Shown here: in pieces, positions 37,532 through 45,938 of the stretch
How the letters are laid out: each line of letters begins with the position of its first letter
Position numbering within the stretch: position 1 is the first letter of the stretch
Origin: Paucihalobacter ruber
GTDB taxonomy: Bacteria; Bacteroidota; Bacteroidia; Flavobacteriales; Flavobacteriaceae
NCBI RefSeq assembly: GCF_006494535.1
Contig: NZ_VHIQ01000001.1
Span: 124,001-188,000, forward strand
DNA length: 64,000 nt
Direction of reading: 5' to 3'
Position numbers and translations under genes: made by a program
The notes under the pieces: model-generated
The model's input: the letters and a program-made list of their open reading frames with translations, nothing else
The model's database searches: none
What the model was told of the DNA's origin: nothing

Positions 37532-38197
37532 TTAACCATCTATCCTGTTTGAATTGATAACAGTTGGGAGGTTTTTCATAAGTTTGGCCTTTTTACGGGC
37601 ACCACCAAAATAAAAATTAACTCCGAATGACATTCTAAAAAAGGTGTCGTTTGAGTCGCCAAACTCCAAACCATCTAATGTATCATCAAATTGATAGTTA
37701 TAATCAGAGGATAATGTTAAACCAATAAAATCAACCACCATTACTTCTATCCCTGCTCCAGCCTGAACTTTTTGCGAAGTTTGTTCAAAATAATTTGAAG
37801 CTGTTAAGCCAGAACCAAAAAACACATAAGGTGAAAATCTTTTATAAGGTGTTAAAAAAATATGGGCATTTAAATCAAAAGACATAAACCCATTATTTGG
37901 CAAATCTTTATTGGCCAGATTGAATTTATGATAATCTAATCCCAAATAAATATGGGGTGTAATGTATCTTTTATAGCCGCCTCTAAAATAAATCTCGAAT
38001 TGCGGATTAGGAAAGTCGTTATTAGGCACTGCGCTGCCCACACCTATATCTATAATATTTGTGCCTCTCATATCTAAAAGTGAGGCCTTTTTAAATGTTT
38101 TGTAGGCTTCTTGATCGAGAGATTGAGAATACATACCAAAAGCTAAAAACAACAAACAAACAATTGATAAGAATATCTTTAATTTTGAATTTCTCAT
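37532..38197 (-). CDS. Small outer-membrane beta-barrel protein
   Basis: A 221-residue protein with a signal peptide (about 5-26) and an eight-strand-like barrel: the segments PQFEIYFRGGYKRYITPHIY, RFSPYVFFGSGLTASNYF and FFRMSFGVNFYFGG alternate aromatic residues, and the C-terminal tail is basic. Such proteins are found in gliding and surface clusters of flavobacteria, but no partner is near. Function is unknown. Confidence 0.72.
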   Translation of the reverse strand: MRNSKLKIFLSIVCLLFLAFGMYSQSLDQEAYKTFKKASLLDMRGTNIIDIGVGSAVPNNDFPNPQFEIYFRGGYKRYITPHIYLGLDYHKFNLANKDLPNNGFMSFDLNAHIFLTPYKRFSPYVFFGSGLTASNYFEQTSQKVQAGAGIEVMVVDFIGLTLSSDYNYQFDDTLDGLEFGDSNDTFFRMSFGVNFYFGGARKKAKLMKNLPTVINSNRIDG

Positions 38198-38320
38198 GGC
38201 TATTAATCGTACTAATTTAAATAAACTATACCATCCATCTATTAAGCTTTCAATCTATCTGGCATAAACTTTATGCAAATAAATAAATTATAAACGAAAT
38301 TAACGAGACTTCTCTCCAAC

Positions 38321-38358
38321 AAAAAAGACGATAGGAAAGATTCCCTATCGTCTTTTTT
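38321..38358. terminator. Strong hairpin downstream of the 44-residue peptide
   Basis: AAAAAAGACGATAGG pairs with CCTATCGTCTTTTTT over 15 bp around a short loop. On the minus strand it reads as a terminator with a T-run, 48 bp after the stop of the small gene at 38406. It is symmetrical, so it could work both ways. Confidence 0.85.
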
Positions 38359-38405
38359 ATGTAGTGCTAATTTTGCCGCTTGGCAGGATAGCATTCAAAT
38401 CTTGA

Positions 38406-38540
38406 CTAAGACTGTACCAAAATTTCCACTCTGGCAATTGCATCCTGCGAATCGTTTTTGTCGACGTTTTCTCTTTCGTCAAGTGTTAACAAAACCGTCG
38501 CAAAAATTAAAGCCGCTACACTAAGTAGTAACTTTTTCAT
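38406..38540 (-). CDS. Small exported peptide (44 residues)
   Basis: A clean signal-peptide-like start (MKKLLLSVAALIFATVLLT) is followed by an acidic tail (DERENVDKNDSQDAIARVEI). No other feature is recognised. It has a terminator downstream (38321-38358) and could be transcribed alone. A small periplasmic peptide is the best guess. Confidence 0.55.
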   Translation of the reverse strand: MKKLLLSVAALIFATVLLTLDERENVDKNDSQDAIARVEILVQS

Positions 38541-38751
38541 TTTTACAAATATTGATTAATAGCATTACAAAGATAACAATTTAACCATCTGCTAATGAAT
38601 GAACGGAGTTAATTTTTGGTAAAATCTAGGTAAACTCGATAAGTTGCAAAAATGTTAGGTTAAAATACCTATCCAACAAATTACGTCAATGAATTTTAAC
38701 AAAAAACCGCCAAAAAAAAAATTTGACGGCTTTATAATTAAGCGAATTTAA

Positions 38752-40938
38752 CTATTTGGTAAATAATAATTCTCTGTATTTGGTGAGTGGCCAGATTTCG
38801 TCATCAACCATTAATTCCAGCTTATCACAGTGATATCTAATTTCCTCAAAAAACGGTTTTACTTTAAAACAGTAGGCATCTGCCTTTTTATCAACCGAGA
38901 CAATATTATTGGCCACTTTTCTGGCTTCAACCATCTCGGTAATTTTGGTATTGATGGTTTCAATATGCTCTGATATGTTTTCAATCAAACTCATTTGTTC
39001 CTTGGCCAGCTTTTTAAACGAAGTACCGTAAACTTCTTTTAAGCCCCGCACATTTTCTATCAACATATTTTGATATCTCACGGCTGTAGGTACCACATGG
39101 TTTCTAGCAATATCACCTAATACACGGCTTTCAATTTGAATACGTAAAATGTATTCTTCCATTTCTATCTCGTACCTGGCTTTAGATTCCACTCTGTTCA
39201 TCACATTGAGTTCTTCGAATAGCGACAGTGCCCTTTCTGAAATTTTCGCTTTGAGTGCTTCAGGTGTAGTTTTATTATTGCTTAACTTGCGTTTCTTGGC
39301 TTCTTTTTCCCATTCATCGCTGTAGCCGTTGCCTTCGAATAAAATGCGTTTAGATTGCTTGATGTATTCTCTTAAAATATTAAAAATGGCATCGTCCTTT
39401 TTCATGCCTTTAGACTCTATTAGCGCATCTACTTCAGCTTTAAAATCAATAAGTTGTTTGGCAACAATAGAGTTTAAAACGGTCATGGCACTTGCACAGT
39501 TGGCACGTGAACCAACAGCTCTAAATTCAAACTTGTTACCGGTAAAAGCAAAAGGTGATGTACGGTTTCTGTCGGTATTATCCAATAAGATTTCCGGAAT
39601 TTTTCCAACTACGTTCAATTTTAAATCGGTTTTTTCCTCAGGCGATAGTTTACCTTTGGTAACCGTTTCCAGATTCTGTAATACTTTGGTTAGTTGCGCA
39701 CCTATAAAAACTGAAATGATGGCAGGTGGCGCTTCGTTGGCTCCCAAGCGGTGATCGTTACTTGCAGATGCTATTGAAGCTCTTAACAATTCTTCATTTT
39801 CGTTAACTGCTTTAATGGTATTGATAAAGAAAGTTAAAAACTGAAGGTTACTCATAGGCGTTTTGCCGGGGCTTAATAAATTAACGCCCGTATCTGTACT
39901 CAAACTCCAGTTATTGTGTTTACCACTTCCGTTAACCCCGGCAAATGGCTTTTCGTGAAATAAAACAACGAACTTATGGCGTTCGGCTACTTTTTTCATG
40001 ACATCCATTAACAGTGAGTTGTGATCGACGGCAAGGTTAGCCTCAGAATAGATTGGTGCCAGCTCAAACTGATTTGGCGCTACTTCATTATGTCTGGTTT
40101 TTACAGGAATGCCAAGCAACATGCATTCATGTTCCAAATCTCTCATATATGCCATAGCGCGATTTGGAATGGTTCCAAAATAGTGGTCGTCTAATTGCTG
40201 CCCTTTAGCTGATGAATGACCTAAAAGTGTTCTACCCGTTAGCATTAAATCGGGTCTTGAATTTGCTAAGCCACTGTCAATTAAAAAATACTCCTGTTCC
40301 CATCCTAAAGATGCGTTTACTTTTTTAACGTTTTTATCGAAATACTTACAAACGTCTACAGCAGCTACATCAACAGCCTGAAGCGCACGCAACAACGGTG
40401 TTTTGTAATCTAGCGCTTCACCTGTATAAGCAACAAATATAGTTGGAATGCAAAGTGTTGTACCATATATAAAGGCCGGCGATGTTGGGTCCCACGCGGT
40501 ATATCCTCTGGCTTCGAAAGTATTTCTGATACCACCATTTGGAAAACTTGAAGCATCAGGTTCCTGCTGCACTAACTGACTGCCTTCAAATTTTTCAATA
40601 GCAGTTCCGTTTCCGATTGGCTCGAAAAAAGCATCGTGTTTCTCTGCAGTTGCACCGGTTAATGGCTGAAACCAATGAGTATAATGTGTAGCACCTTTGG
40701 CAATGGCCCATTCTTTCATACCTGTAGATACATGGTCTGCCAAATATCTATCAATTTTTGCACCTGTTCGTATTGCAGATAAAACACTTTGATACGCCTC
40801 CTTTGTGACATATTGTTGCATGACATGTTCATTAAAAACATTAAAGGCAAACAGCTCGCTACGGCGTTTAGTTTCTTCTATTTCTATTGGTTTTGCGTCA
40901 AGAGCTTTCATGATGGCCTGAAAACGTAGTGTAGACAT
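38752..40938 (-). CDS. glnN: Glutamine synthetase, type III
   Basis: GSIII, the large 728-residue form typical of Bacteroidota. Motifs visible include NGSGKHNNWSLS, EVAPNQFELAPIYSEANLAV, RTSPFAFTGNKFEFRAVGS and a long C-terminal helical region. It forms glutamine from glutamate, ammonia and ATP. It is divergent from the GSII-like gene (40938 against 41126, 188 bp). Shared control in the intergenic region is likely but I see no operator. Confidence 0.96.
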   Translation of the reverse strand: MSTLRFQAIMKALDAKPIEIEETKRRSELFAFNVFNEHVMQQYVTKEAYQSVLSAIRTGAKIDRYLADHVSTGMKEWAIAKGATHYTHWFQPLTGATAEKHDAFFEPIGNGTAIEKFEGSQLVQQEPDASSFPNGGIRNTFEARGYTAWDPTSPAFIYGTTLCIPTIFVAYTGEALDYKTPLLRALQAVDVAAVDVCKYFDKNVKKVNASLGWEQEYFLIDSGLANSRPDLMLTGRTLLGHSSAKGQQLDDHYFGTIPNRAMAYMRDLEHECMLLGIPVKTRHNEVAPNQFELAPIYSEANLAVDHNSLLMDVMKKVAERHKFVVLFHEKPFAGVNGSGKHNNWSLSTDTGVNLLSPGKTPMSNLQFLTFFINTIKAVNENEELLRASIASASNDHRLGANEAPPAIISVFIGAQLTKVLQNLETVTKGKLSPEEKTDLKLNVVGKIPEILLDNTDRNRTSPFAFTGNKFEFRAVGSRANCASAMTVLNSIVAKQLIDFKAEVDALIESKGMKKDDAIFNILREYIKQSKRILFEGNGYSDEWEKEAKKRKLSNNKTTPEALKAKISERALSLFEELNVMNRVESKARYEIEMEEYILRIQIESRVLGDIARNHVVPTAVRYQNMLIENVRGLKEVYGTSFKKLAKEQMSLIENISEHIETINTKITEMVEARKVANNIVSVDKKADAYCFKVKPFFEEIRYHCDKLELMVDDEIWPLTKYRELLFTK

Positions 40939-41085
40939 AATTGTTAAGATTTTAAATTAAGATGTAAAATTACACATTTTAATGCATAAAAATTATCAAC
41001 CCCTAAAATTAAAGGGGTAAATTTTATTAATATAATATTTTTAATTCATATACCTATATTTTTATATAGGCTTATCCTAAATTCT

Positions 41086-41093
41086 TATCTTTG
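41086..41093 (+). promoter_or_regulatory. -7 box of the GSII-like gene
   Basis: TATCTTTG fits TAnnTTTG and lies 32 bp before the ATG at 41126. No -33 TTG at the expected spacing was found. Confidence 0.45.
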
Positions 41094-41125
41094 CATCGCT
41101 ATTGACCTAATTAATACTAAATACA

Positions 41126-42142
41126 ATGAGCAAGGCGAAATTAGAATACATTTGGTTGGATGGGTACTACCCCACACAAAACATGCGTAGTAAGACTAAA
41201 ATTGAAGAAAATTTTAGCGGAAAGTTAGAAGATTGTCCTATTTGGTCCTTTGATGGCAGCTCTACCAGACAAGCCATCGGACATTCATCAGACTGTTTAT
41301 TAAAACCTGTAGCCATTTATCCCGATCCGGGAAGAGAAAACGGTTACTTGGTAATGACCGAAGTCTTAAATCCTGATGGTACACCTCACGTATCAAATGG
41401 TAGAGCCACCATTGACGACGATGATAACGAATTTTGGTTTGGCTTTGAACAAGAATATTTTATCATGGACAGACATACCCAATTGCCATTGGGCTTCCCG
41501 GTTGGTGGTTATCCTGCTCCGCAAGGTTTATATTATTGTTCTGTAGGTGGCAGAAACACCCATGGCAGAGAATTGGTTGAAAGACATGCCGATTATTGCA
41601 TTGCGGCCGGATTAAATTTTGAAGGCATCAATCAGGAAGTGGCTTGCGGACAATGGGAATTTCAATTATTTGCAAAAGGTGCTAAAAGAGCAGGGGATGA
41701 AATTTGGGTAGCCAGATATTTACTGGACAGATTAACTGAAGATTACGGCTATTATATAGAATACCATCCAAAACCATTAGGTAAAGAGATGGATTGGAAT
41801 GGTTCTGGTATGCACGCAAATTTCTCAAATCACACCTTAAGAACCTGTGGTTCAAAAGAAGTTTACGCAAAAATATGTGAGGCCTTCAGACCTGTAGTAG
41901 AAGAACATATTGCCGTTTATGGTGAATACAACGATTTACGTTTAACCGGCCAGCACGAGACTGCTTCAATACACGACTTTAGCTATGGTGTTTCAGACCG
42001 TGGTGCCTCGATAAGAATCCCTATTATTACAGTTGAAAAAGGTTATAAAGGCTGGTTGGAAGACCGTCGCCCGGCCTCTAATGCAGACCCATATAAAGTG
42101 GCTGCAAGAATTATAAAGACTGTAAAAAGCGTTGATGTTTAA
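41126..42142 (+). CDS. glnII: Glutamine synthetase, GSII-like (beta-grasp type)
   Basis: A 338-residue enzyme of the eukaryote-like GSII subfamily: the beta-grasp start LEYIWLDGYYPTQNMRSKTK, DGSSTRQAIGHSSDC, FGFEQEYFIM and GSGMHANFSN. The active-site arginine in RLTGQHETASIHDFSYGVSD is present. It provides a second route for ammonia assimilation beside GSIII in the same locus. Terminator at 42163. The subfamily name is by homology, not by experiment. Confidence 0.85.
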   Translation: MSKAKLEYIWLDGYYPTQNMRSKTKIEENFSGKLEDCPIWSFDGSSTRQAIGHSSDCLLKPVAIYPDPGRENGYLVMTEVLNPDGTPHVSNGRATIDDDDNEFWFGFEQEYFIMDRHTQLPLGFPVGGYPAPQGLYYCSVGGRNTHGRELVERHADYCIAAGLNFEGINQEVACGQWEFQLFAKGAKRAGDEIWVARYLLDRLTEDYGYYIEYHPKPLGKEMDWNGSGMHANFSNHTLRTCGSKEVYAKICEAFRPVVEEHIAVYGEYNDLRLTGQHETASIHDFSYGVSDRGASIRIPIITVEKGYKGWLEDRRPASNADPYKVAARIIKTVKSVDV

Positions 42143-42162
42143 GTTTTTGTTATTTATTTGGA

Positions 42163-42191
42163 AAAGAGACTGTCTATTGGCAGTCTTTTTT
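42163..42191. terminator. Bidirectional-looking terminator
   Basis: AGACTG pairs with CAGTCT around TCTATTGG, with A-rich 5' and T-rich 3' flanks. It separates the GSII-like gene from the convergent antiporter gene (stop at 42190). Confidence 0.7.
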
Positions 42192-43140
42192 ATTTAATCG
42201 AAATGTAAATAAAAACCATATAAGCCCCAAATAACAAAAACCCTTTATATCTCGAAAGCTCATAGCGTTTGGGCAAAAACACCAAGGGTAACATAACAGC
42301 TGCAATACCAATCATCCAAAAAATATTAGAGGCAAGAATTTCCGGAGTATTCGGGTTTACAGCAATAGGTTTAATCATGGCTGTTAAACCAAGTACTGAA
42401 CAAATATTGAAGATGTTTGAGCCTATTAAATTTCCTAAAGAAATTGCTTTTTCTTGTTTAATAGCAGCTATAATAGAAGCCGCTAACTCGGGCACCGAGG
42501 TACCAATGGCAATTACCGTAACCGATATGGCGTAATCACTCACCCCAACCGACTGTGCCAATTGCTGTGCACCTTTTACCAGCCATTCCGATCCAAAATA
42601 CAAAGCCAATGCACCAATTATCAACCAAATAGTAATTTTTATTCCTGACACAAACTGAAGTTTATCGTCTACCTCTTCTACATCTACATTTTTACTTTTT
42701 AATGAAGATCGCACCAAAATCACTAAAAACACAATGAGTGCAACCATTAAAATAACCCCTTCCAGTAAGCTAAGCACGTTATCATTTTTTAGGAAAAAAT
42801 ACAATACAATCGACACCAACATCATCATTGGCCAATTAAGCCTGTAAAAACTACGATCAACTACCAAAGGAGAAATCATGGCTGTGAGACCTAAAACCAA
42901 ACCGATATTAGCCACATTTGAGCCTATCACATTCCCAAGAGCTATATCTGAATTTCCGGCCAGCGCTGCTTGTAAACTCACCAATAACTCCGGTGCAGAA
43001 GTGGCAAATGATACAATGGTCATACCAATTACCAACTTCGAAATATTAAACTTAAAAGATAAAGCTACAGAAGATCGTACCAAATACTCGCCACCAACTA
43101 CCAATAAAACCAACCCAGCCAGAACCAATAAAATACTCAT
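42190..43140 (-). CDS. Calcium/sodium antiporter (YrbG family)
   Basis: A 316-residue, ten-helix CaCA exchanger. The two inverted alpha repeats are visible: SFATSAPELLVSLQAAL with GSNVANIGLVLGLTA, and AIGTSVPELAASIIAAI with GSNIFNICSVLGLTA. It should export Ca2+ against Na+ or H+ across the inner membrane. It stands alone between convergent and divergent neighbours. Confidence 0.92.
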   Translation of the reverse strand: MSILLVLAGLVLLVVGGEYLVRSSVALSFKFNISKLVIGMTIVSFATSAPELLVSLQAALAGNSDIALGNVIGSNVANIGLVLGLTAMISPLVVDRSFYRLNWPMMMLVSIVLYFFLKNDNVLSLLEGVILMVALIVFLVILVRSSLKSKNVDVEEVDDKLQFVSGIKITIWLIIGALALYFGSEWLVKGAQQLAQSVGVSDYAISVTVIAIGTSVPELAASIIAAIKQEKAISLGNLIGSNIFNICSVLGLTAMIKPIAVNPNTPEILASNIFWMIGIAAVMLPLVFLPKRYELSRYKGFLLFGAYMVFIYISIK

Positions 43141-43220
43141 ATCTAATTATTATGCGTGTACGAAGATAAAACATCTCTATTATACCCAATATTTTTTATT
43201 AAAATATTAAATTCCTGTCA

Positions 43221-43275
43221 TTATAGTTATTTAACTATTTTTTTAGTTATAAAACGGTATTTATAGTTAATTTTG
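43221..43275 (+). promoter_or_regulatory. Operator/promoter region of the BlaI-M56 pair
   Basis: TAGTTA occurs at 43224, 43244 and 43264 in direct orientation, with TAACTA inverted at 43232, so AACTA-TTTTTT-TAGTT forms an inverted pair (about 43233-43248). The -7 box TAATTTTG lies at 43268-43275. The inverted AACTA/TAGTT resembles a BlaI/MecI-type operator and would let the repressor control its own gene. Confidence 0.6.
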
Positions 43276-43293
43276 AAACAAACAATAGAACTC

Positions 43294-43653
43294 ATGCAAA
43301 AATTAACCAACAAAGAAGAAGAGATCATGCACATTTTGTGGCGGTTAGAAAAGGCTTTTGTCAAAGATGTATTAGCCGAAGTAAAAGATGAACAGCCACA
43401 TTATAATACACTTTCAACCATCATTAGAAATTTGGAAGAGAAAGGCTACGTAGCACATCTCGCTTATGGCAAAACACATCAGTACTACCCTATTGTTGCC
43501 AAAGAAGATTACAAAAAACGATTTATGACCAATGCCATTGAAAACTATTTCAATAATTCCTATAAAAATGTGGTGTCGTTTTTTGCTAAAGAAGAAAAAA
43601 TTAGTGCCGACGAACTTAGAGAAATTATAGACTTAATTGAAAAAAGCAAGTAA
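43294..43653 (+). CDS. BlaI/MecI/CopY-family transcriptional repressor
   Basis: A 119-residue winged HTH (LTNKEEEIMHILWRLEKAF, then QPHYNTLSTIIRNLEEKGY) with a C-terminal dimerisation part (about 75-119). The repressor is expected to be cleaved or released on signal from the M56 protein next door. I use ATG 43294, as the longer frame opens with TTG at 43273 in the -7 box. The stop abuts the next start with no gap, so the pair is co-translated. Confidence 0.93.
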   Translation: MQKLTNKEEEIMHILWRLEKAFVKDVLAEVKDEQPHYNTLSTIIRNLEEKGYVAHLAYGKTHQYYPIVAKEDYKKRFMTNAIENYFNNSYKNVVSFFAKEEKISADELREIIDLIEKSK

Positions 43654-45882
43654 ATGAATTACCTATTAAAAATAAACATACTCATAGTTGCTTTCTTTTT
43701 GTTTTACCTATTACTGTTAAGACCAACAACATTTTTTAAAAGCAACAGATGGTATTTACTCACAGGATTAATATTAAGCGCCATCTTGCCTTTTGTGGTT
43801 CTAACCAACTATCAATATTATCAACCTGTAGAATTACAGAACTTTACCATTCAATATTCTGAAGCACCGGTAAAAATTAAACAAGTTCAAGATATACCTT
43901 TTAATTATCTACCGTATCTTTTTGGAGTTTATATTGTTGGAGTCATTGCACTTGTAATCAAGTCGGGCGTTAGTTTATTCTCGGTTGTAACATTGATTTT
44001 CCGATTAAAACAACATGCACAGCACACTATTTTTACGAATAAAACCAATGCAGCATTTTCTTTTTTCAAATTCATTGCTGTAAATCCTGAAAAATTCACC
44101 CAAGAAGAACTAAAATTGGTTTTAGACCACGAGCAGATTCACGTCAAGCAATGGCATTCGTTAGATATTGTAGTTGCTCACCTATTTGCTGTTTTACTGT
44201 GGTTTAATCCGTTTGTGTGGTTGTATAAAAAAGCCATACAAGAAAATTTAGAATTCATCACCGACAGTGAAGTTATAAAGCATTCCGCTTCAAGAAAAAC
44301 CTATCAAAAATTATTGCTTAAAACTTCGTTACCGGATTTACAACCCATTTTTTCAAATACATTTTATAAATCATCCATCAAAAATCGAATTGTTATGTTA
44401 AACAAACAAAAGTCTCATCAACTACTTCAACCCAAGTATGCTTTACTTATTCCTGTCATTGCTGTTTTCCTGACAAGTATGAATACTAAAACGGTCTATG
44501 TACCGATAACGAATGAAATCGACTCTGATGTCATTCAATCTCAAAAAGACATCAGGATAGTTTTTGACAAATCGCTCACCGGTGAGCAGTTAGAAACCAT
44601 TAAATCCGATTTAAAAAACGATGGTGTTACTATGGTTATCAAAAAAATAGCCAGAAATTCCAAAGGCGACATCTCTGAGATTAGTATAGATTTTGAAACT
44701 GTAAACGGCACCGCCAGTTACGCTGTTACTGAGCCCGATGGGATTGAACCTTTTTATTTTGAGATGTCTGCTGAAGATGGTGGTTTTGGGGTTTATTCGA
44801 TTGCATCTGATAAAAATACCAAATGGAGGCTGAAGCAAACTAAACTAATAAAAAACCATTCTAATAACCCAGATACTTTGGTGTTTAGTCTAGATAGTTC
44901 TAAAACACTAAAAAATATTCAAAAAATAACAAATAATTTACTACAAACAGATAGCATGACAACTATTGGTTTGTCTTATAAAAGTGCCAATTCAACCAAT
45001 TCTAACGAGAATGTCGCATTTTACATCAATGATAAAATAGCCAATGCTGAAGCATTGAAAAATCTTCAACCCGACAATATTGAAAGCATCACGGTCATTA
45101 AGGACAAAAAAGAACTTAAAAAATTAAATCACGAAGACAAAGATGGTGTTATTAAAATTGTGATTAAAAACCCATGGTCGATTAGTGTTAATCCTATAAG
45201 TATGTCAGAAATTCCACTAAAGACAAACTTTGAAAATGATACAACAAATCTCTTATCATTCAAAAAAGAAATGATAAAACACAGTTGGTTTCTTGATAAT
45301 TTTAATAGTGATATCAATGCCTCTAATTATTCAATTAATCCAAATAATATTCACTCTCCGACAATTGTTGTTTACATGTTGAATGGAAAAATTGTAGATG
45401 AATCTAAAATTAAAAATCTTAAACAACAACAGATTCAATCAGTTGAAATTCATAAAAAAAATAAGAAACTTGATTCTATGGGATTTTCAGGAAAAGATGG
45501 ATTGATAGAAATTAAAACCCAACCCCTATCCAACCATCTGCTTCAAAATCAAAAAAACAGCAGTACTTATTATCGGGTTGATAGTGCGCAGTACACAGAC
45601 GATAAAGACGCCTCAAAAAACAGCATTACCCAATATCTTTATAAAGAAACCACCAATCAGGATTTACAAGACCAAATCAAGAAGCTTAAAGAAGTTGGCG
45701 TCACCATGAGTTATTCAAAATTAAAAAGAAATAAAAGCGGACACATCACCAATATTAAGGTGAAACTTCAAAATGAAGACGGACAAGAAATTGAAGACAC
45801 CTTTTCTGAAAAAGATGGTGCTGTTGTCATGGAATACGGCATGAGTAACGGCAAATTAAAAATTTCTAAACTTACCGAATAA
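43654..45882 (+). CDS. M56 (BlaR1-type) metallopeptidase with duplicated C-terminal modules
   Basis: A 742-residue sensor-protease. Membrane segments at about 5-24, 34-52, 88-115 and 262-280 surround the zinc site HEQIH (159-163) of the M56 domain, which in BlaR1 cleaves the repressor. The exterior part has an A-B-B-A order: A1 (about 300-375, TIKSDLKNDGVTM), B1 (455-505, LQPDNIESITVIKDKKEL), B2 (572-621, LKQQQIQSVEIHKK) and A2 (665-735, QIKKLKEVGVTM). The B modules resemble TonB-plug fragments. It is coupled to the BlaI-like gene. The signal it senses is unknown. Confidence 0.92.
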   Translation: MNYLLKINILIVAFFLFYLLLLRPTTFFKSNRWYLLTGLILSAILPFVVLTNYQYYQPVELQNFTIQYSEAPVKIKQVQDIPFNYLPYLFGVYIVGVIALVIKSGVSLFSVVTLIFRLKQHAQHTIFTNKTNAAFSFFKFIAVNPEKFTQEELKLVLDHEQIHVKQWHSLDIVVAHLFAVLLWFNPFVWLYKKAIQENLEFITDSEVIKHSASRKTYQKLLLKTSLPDLQPIFSNTFYKSSIKNRIVMLNKQKSHQLLQPKYALLIPVIAVFLTSMNTKTVYVPITNEIDSDVIQSQKDIRIVFDKSLTGEQLETIKSDLKNDGVTMVIKKIARNSKGDISEISIDFETVNGTASYAVTEPDGIEPFYFEMSAEDGGFGVYSIASDKNTKWRLKQTKLIKNHSNNPDTLVFSLDSSKTLKNIQKITNNLLQTDSMTTIGLSYKSANSTNSNENVAFYINDKIANAEALKNLQPDNIESITVIKDKKELKKLNHEDKDGVIKIVIKNPWSISVNPISMSEIPLKTNFENDTTNLLSFKKEMIKHSWFLDNFNSDINASNYSINPNNIHSPTIVVYMLNGKIVDESKIKNLKQQQIQSVEIHKKNKKLDSMGFSGKDGLIEIKTQPLSNHLLQNQKNSSTYYRVDSAQYTDDKDASKNSITQYLYKETTNQDLQDQIKKLKEVGVTMSYSKLKRNKSGHITNIKVKLQNEDGQEIEDTFSEKDGAVVMEYGMSNGKLKISKLTE

Positions 45883-45907
45883 CCGTATTTGATCAAACAA
45901 ATAATTG

Positions 45908-45938
45908 ACGCCTTAATTCGATATTAAGGCGTTTTTTT
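45908..45938. terminator. Terminator between the M56 and endonuclease genes
   Basis: ACGCCTTAAT pairs with ATTAAGGCGT around the 5-nt loop TCGAT; seven T follow. It lies 26 bp after the M56 stop and just before the convergent endonuclease gene, which may use it from the other side. Confidence 0.88.

Noticed and set aside
43273-43293. TTG start of the BlaI-like gene at 43273
   Set aside because: It lies in the -7 box TAATTTTG (43268-43275) and adds seven unrelated residues; ATG 43294 starts at the conserved LTNKEEEIM region.
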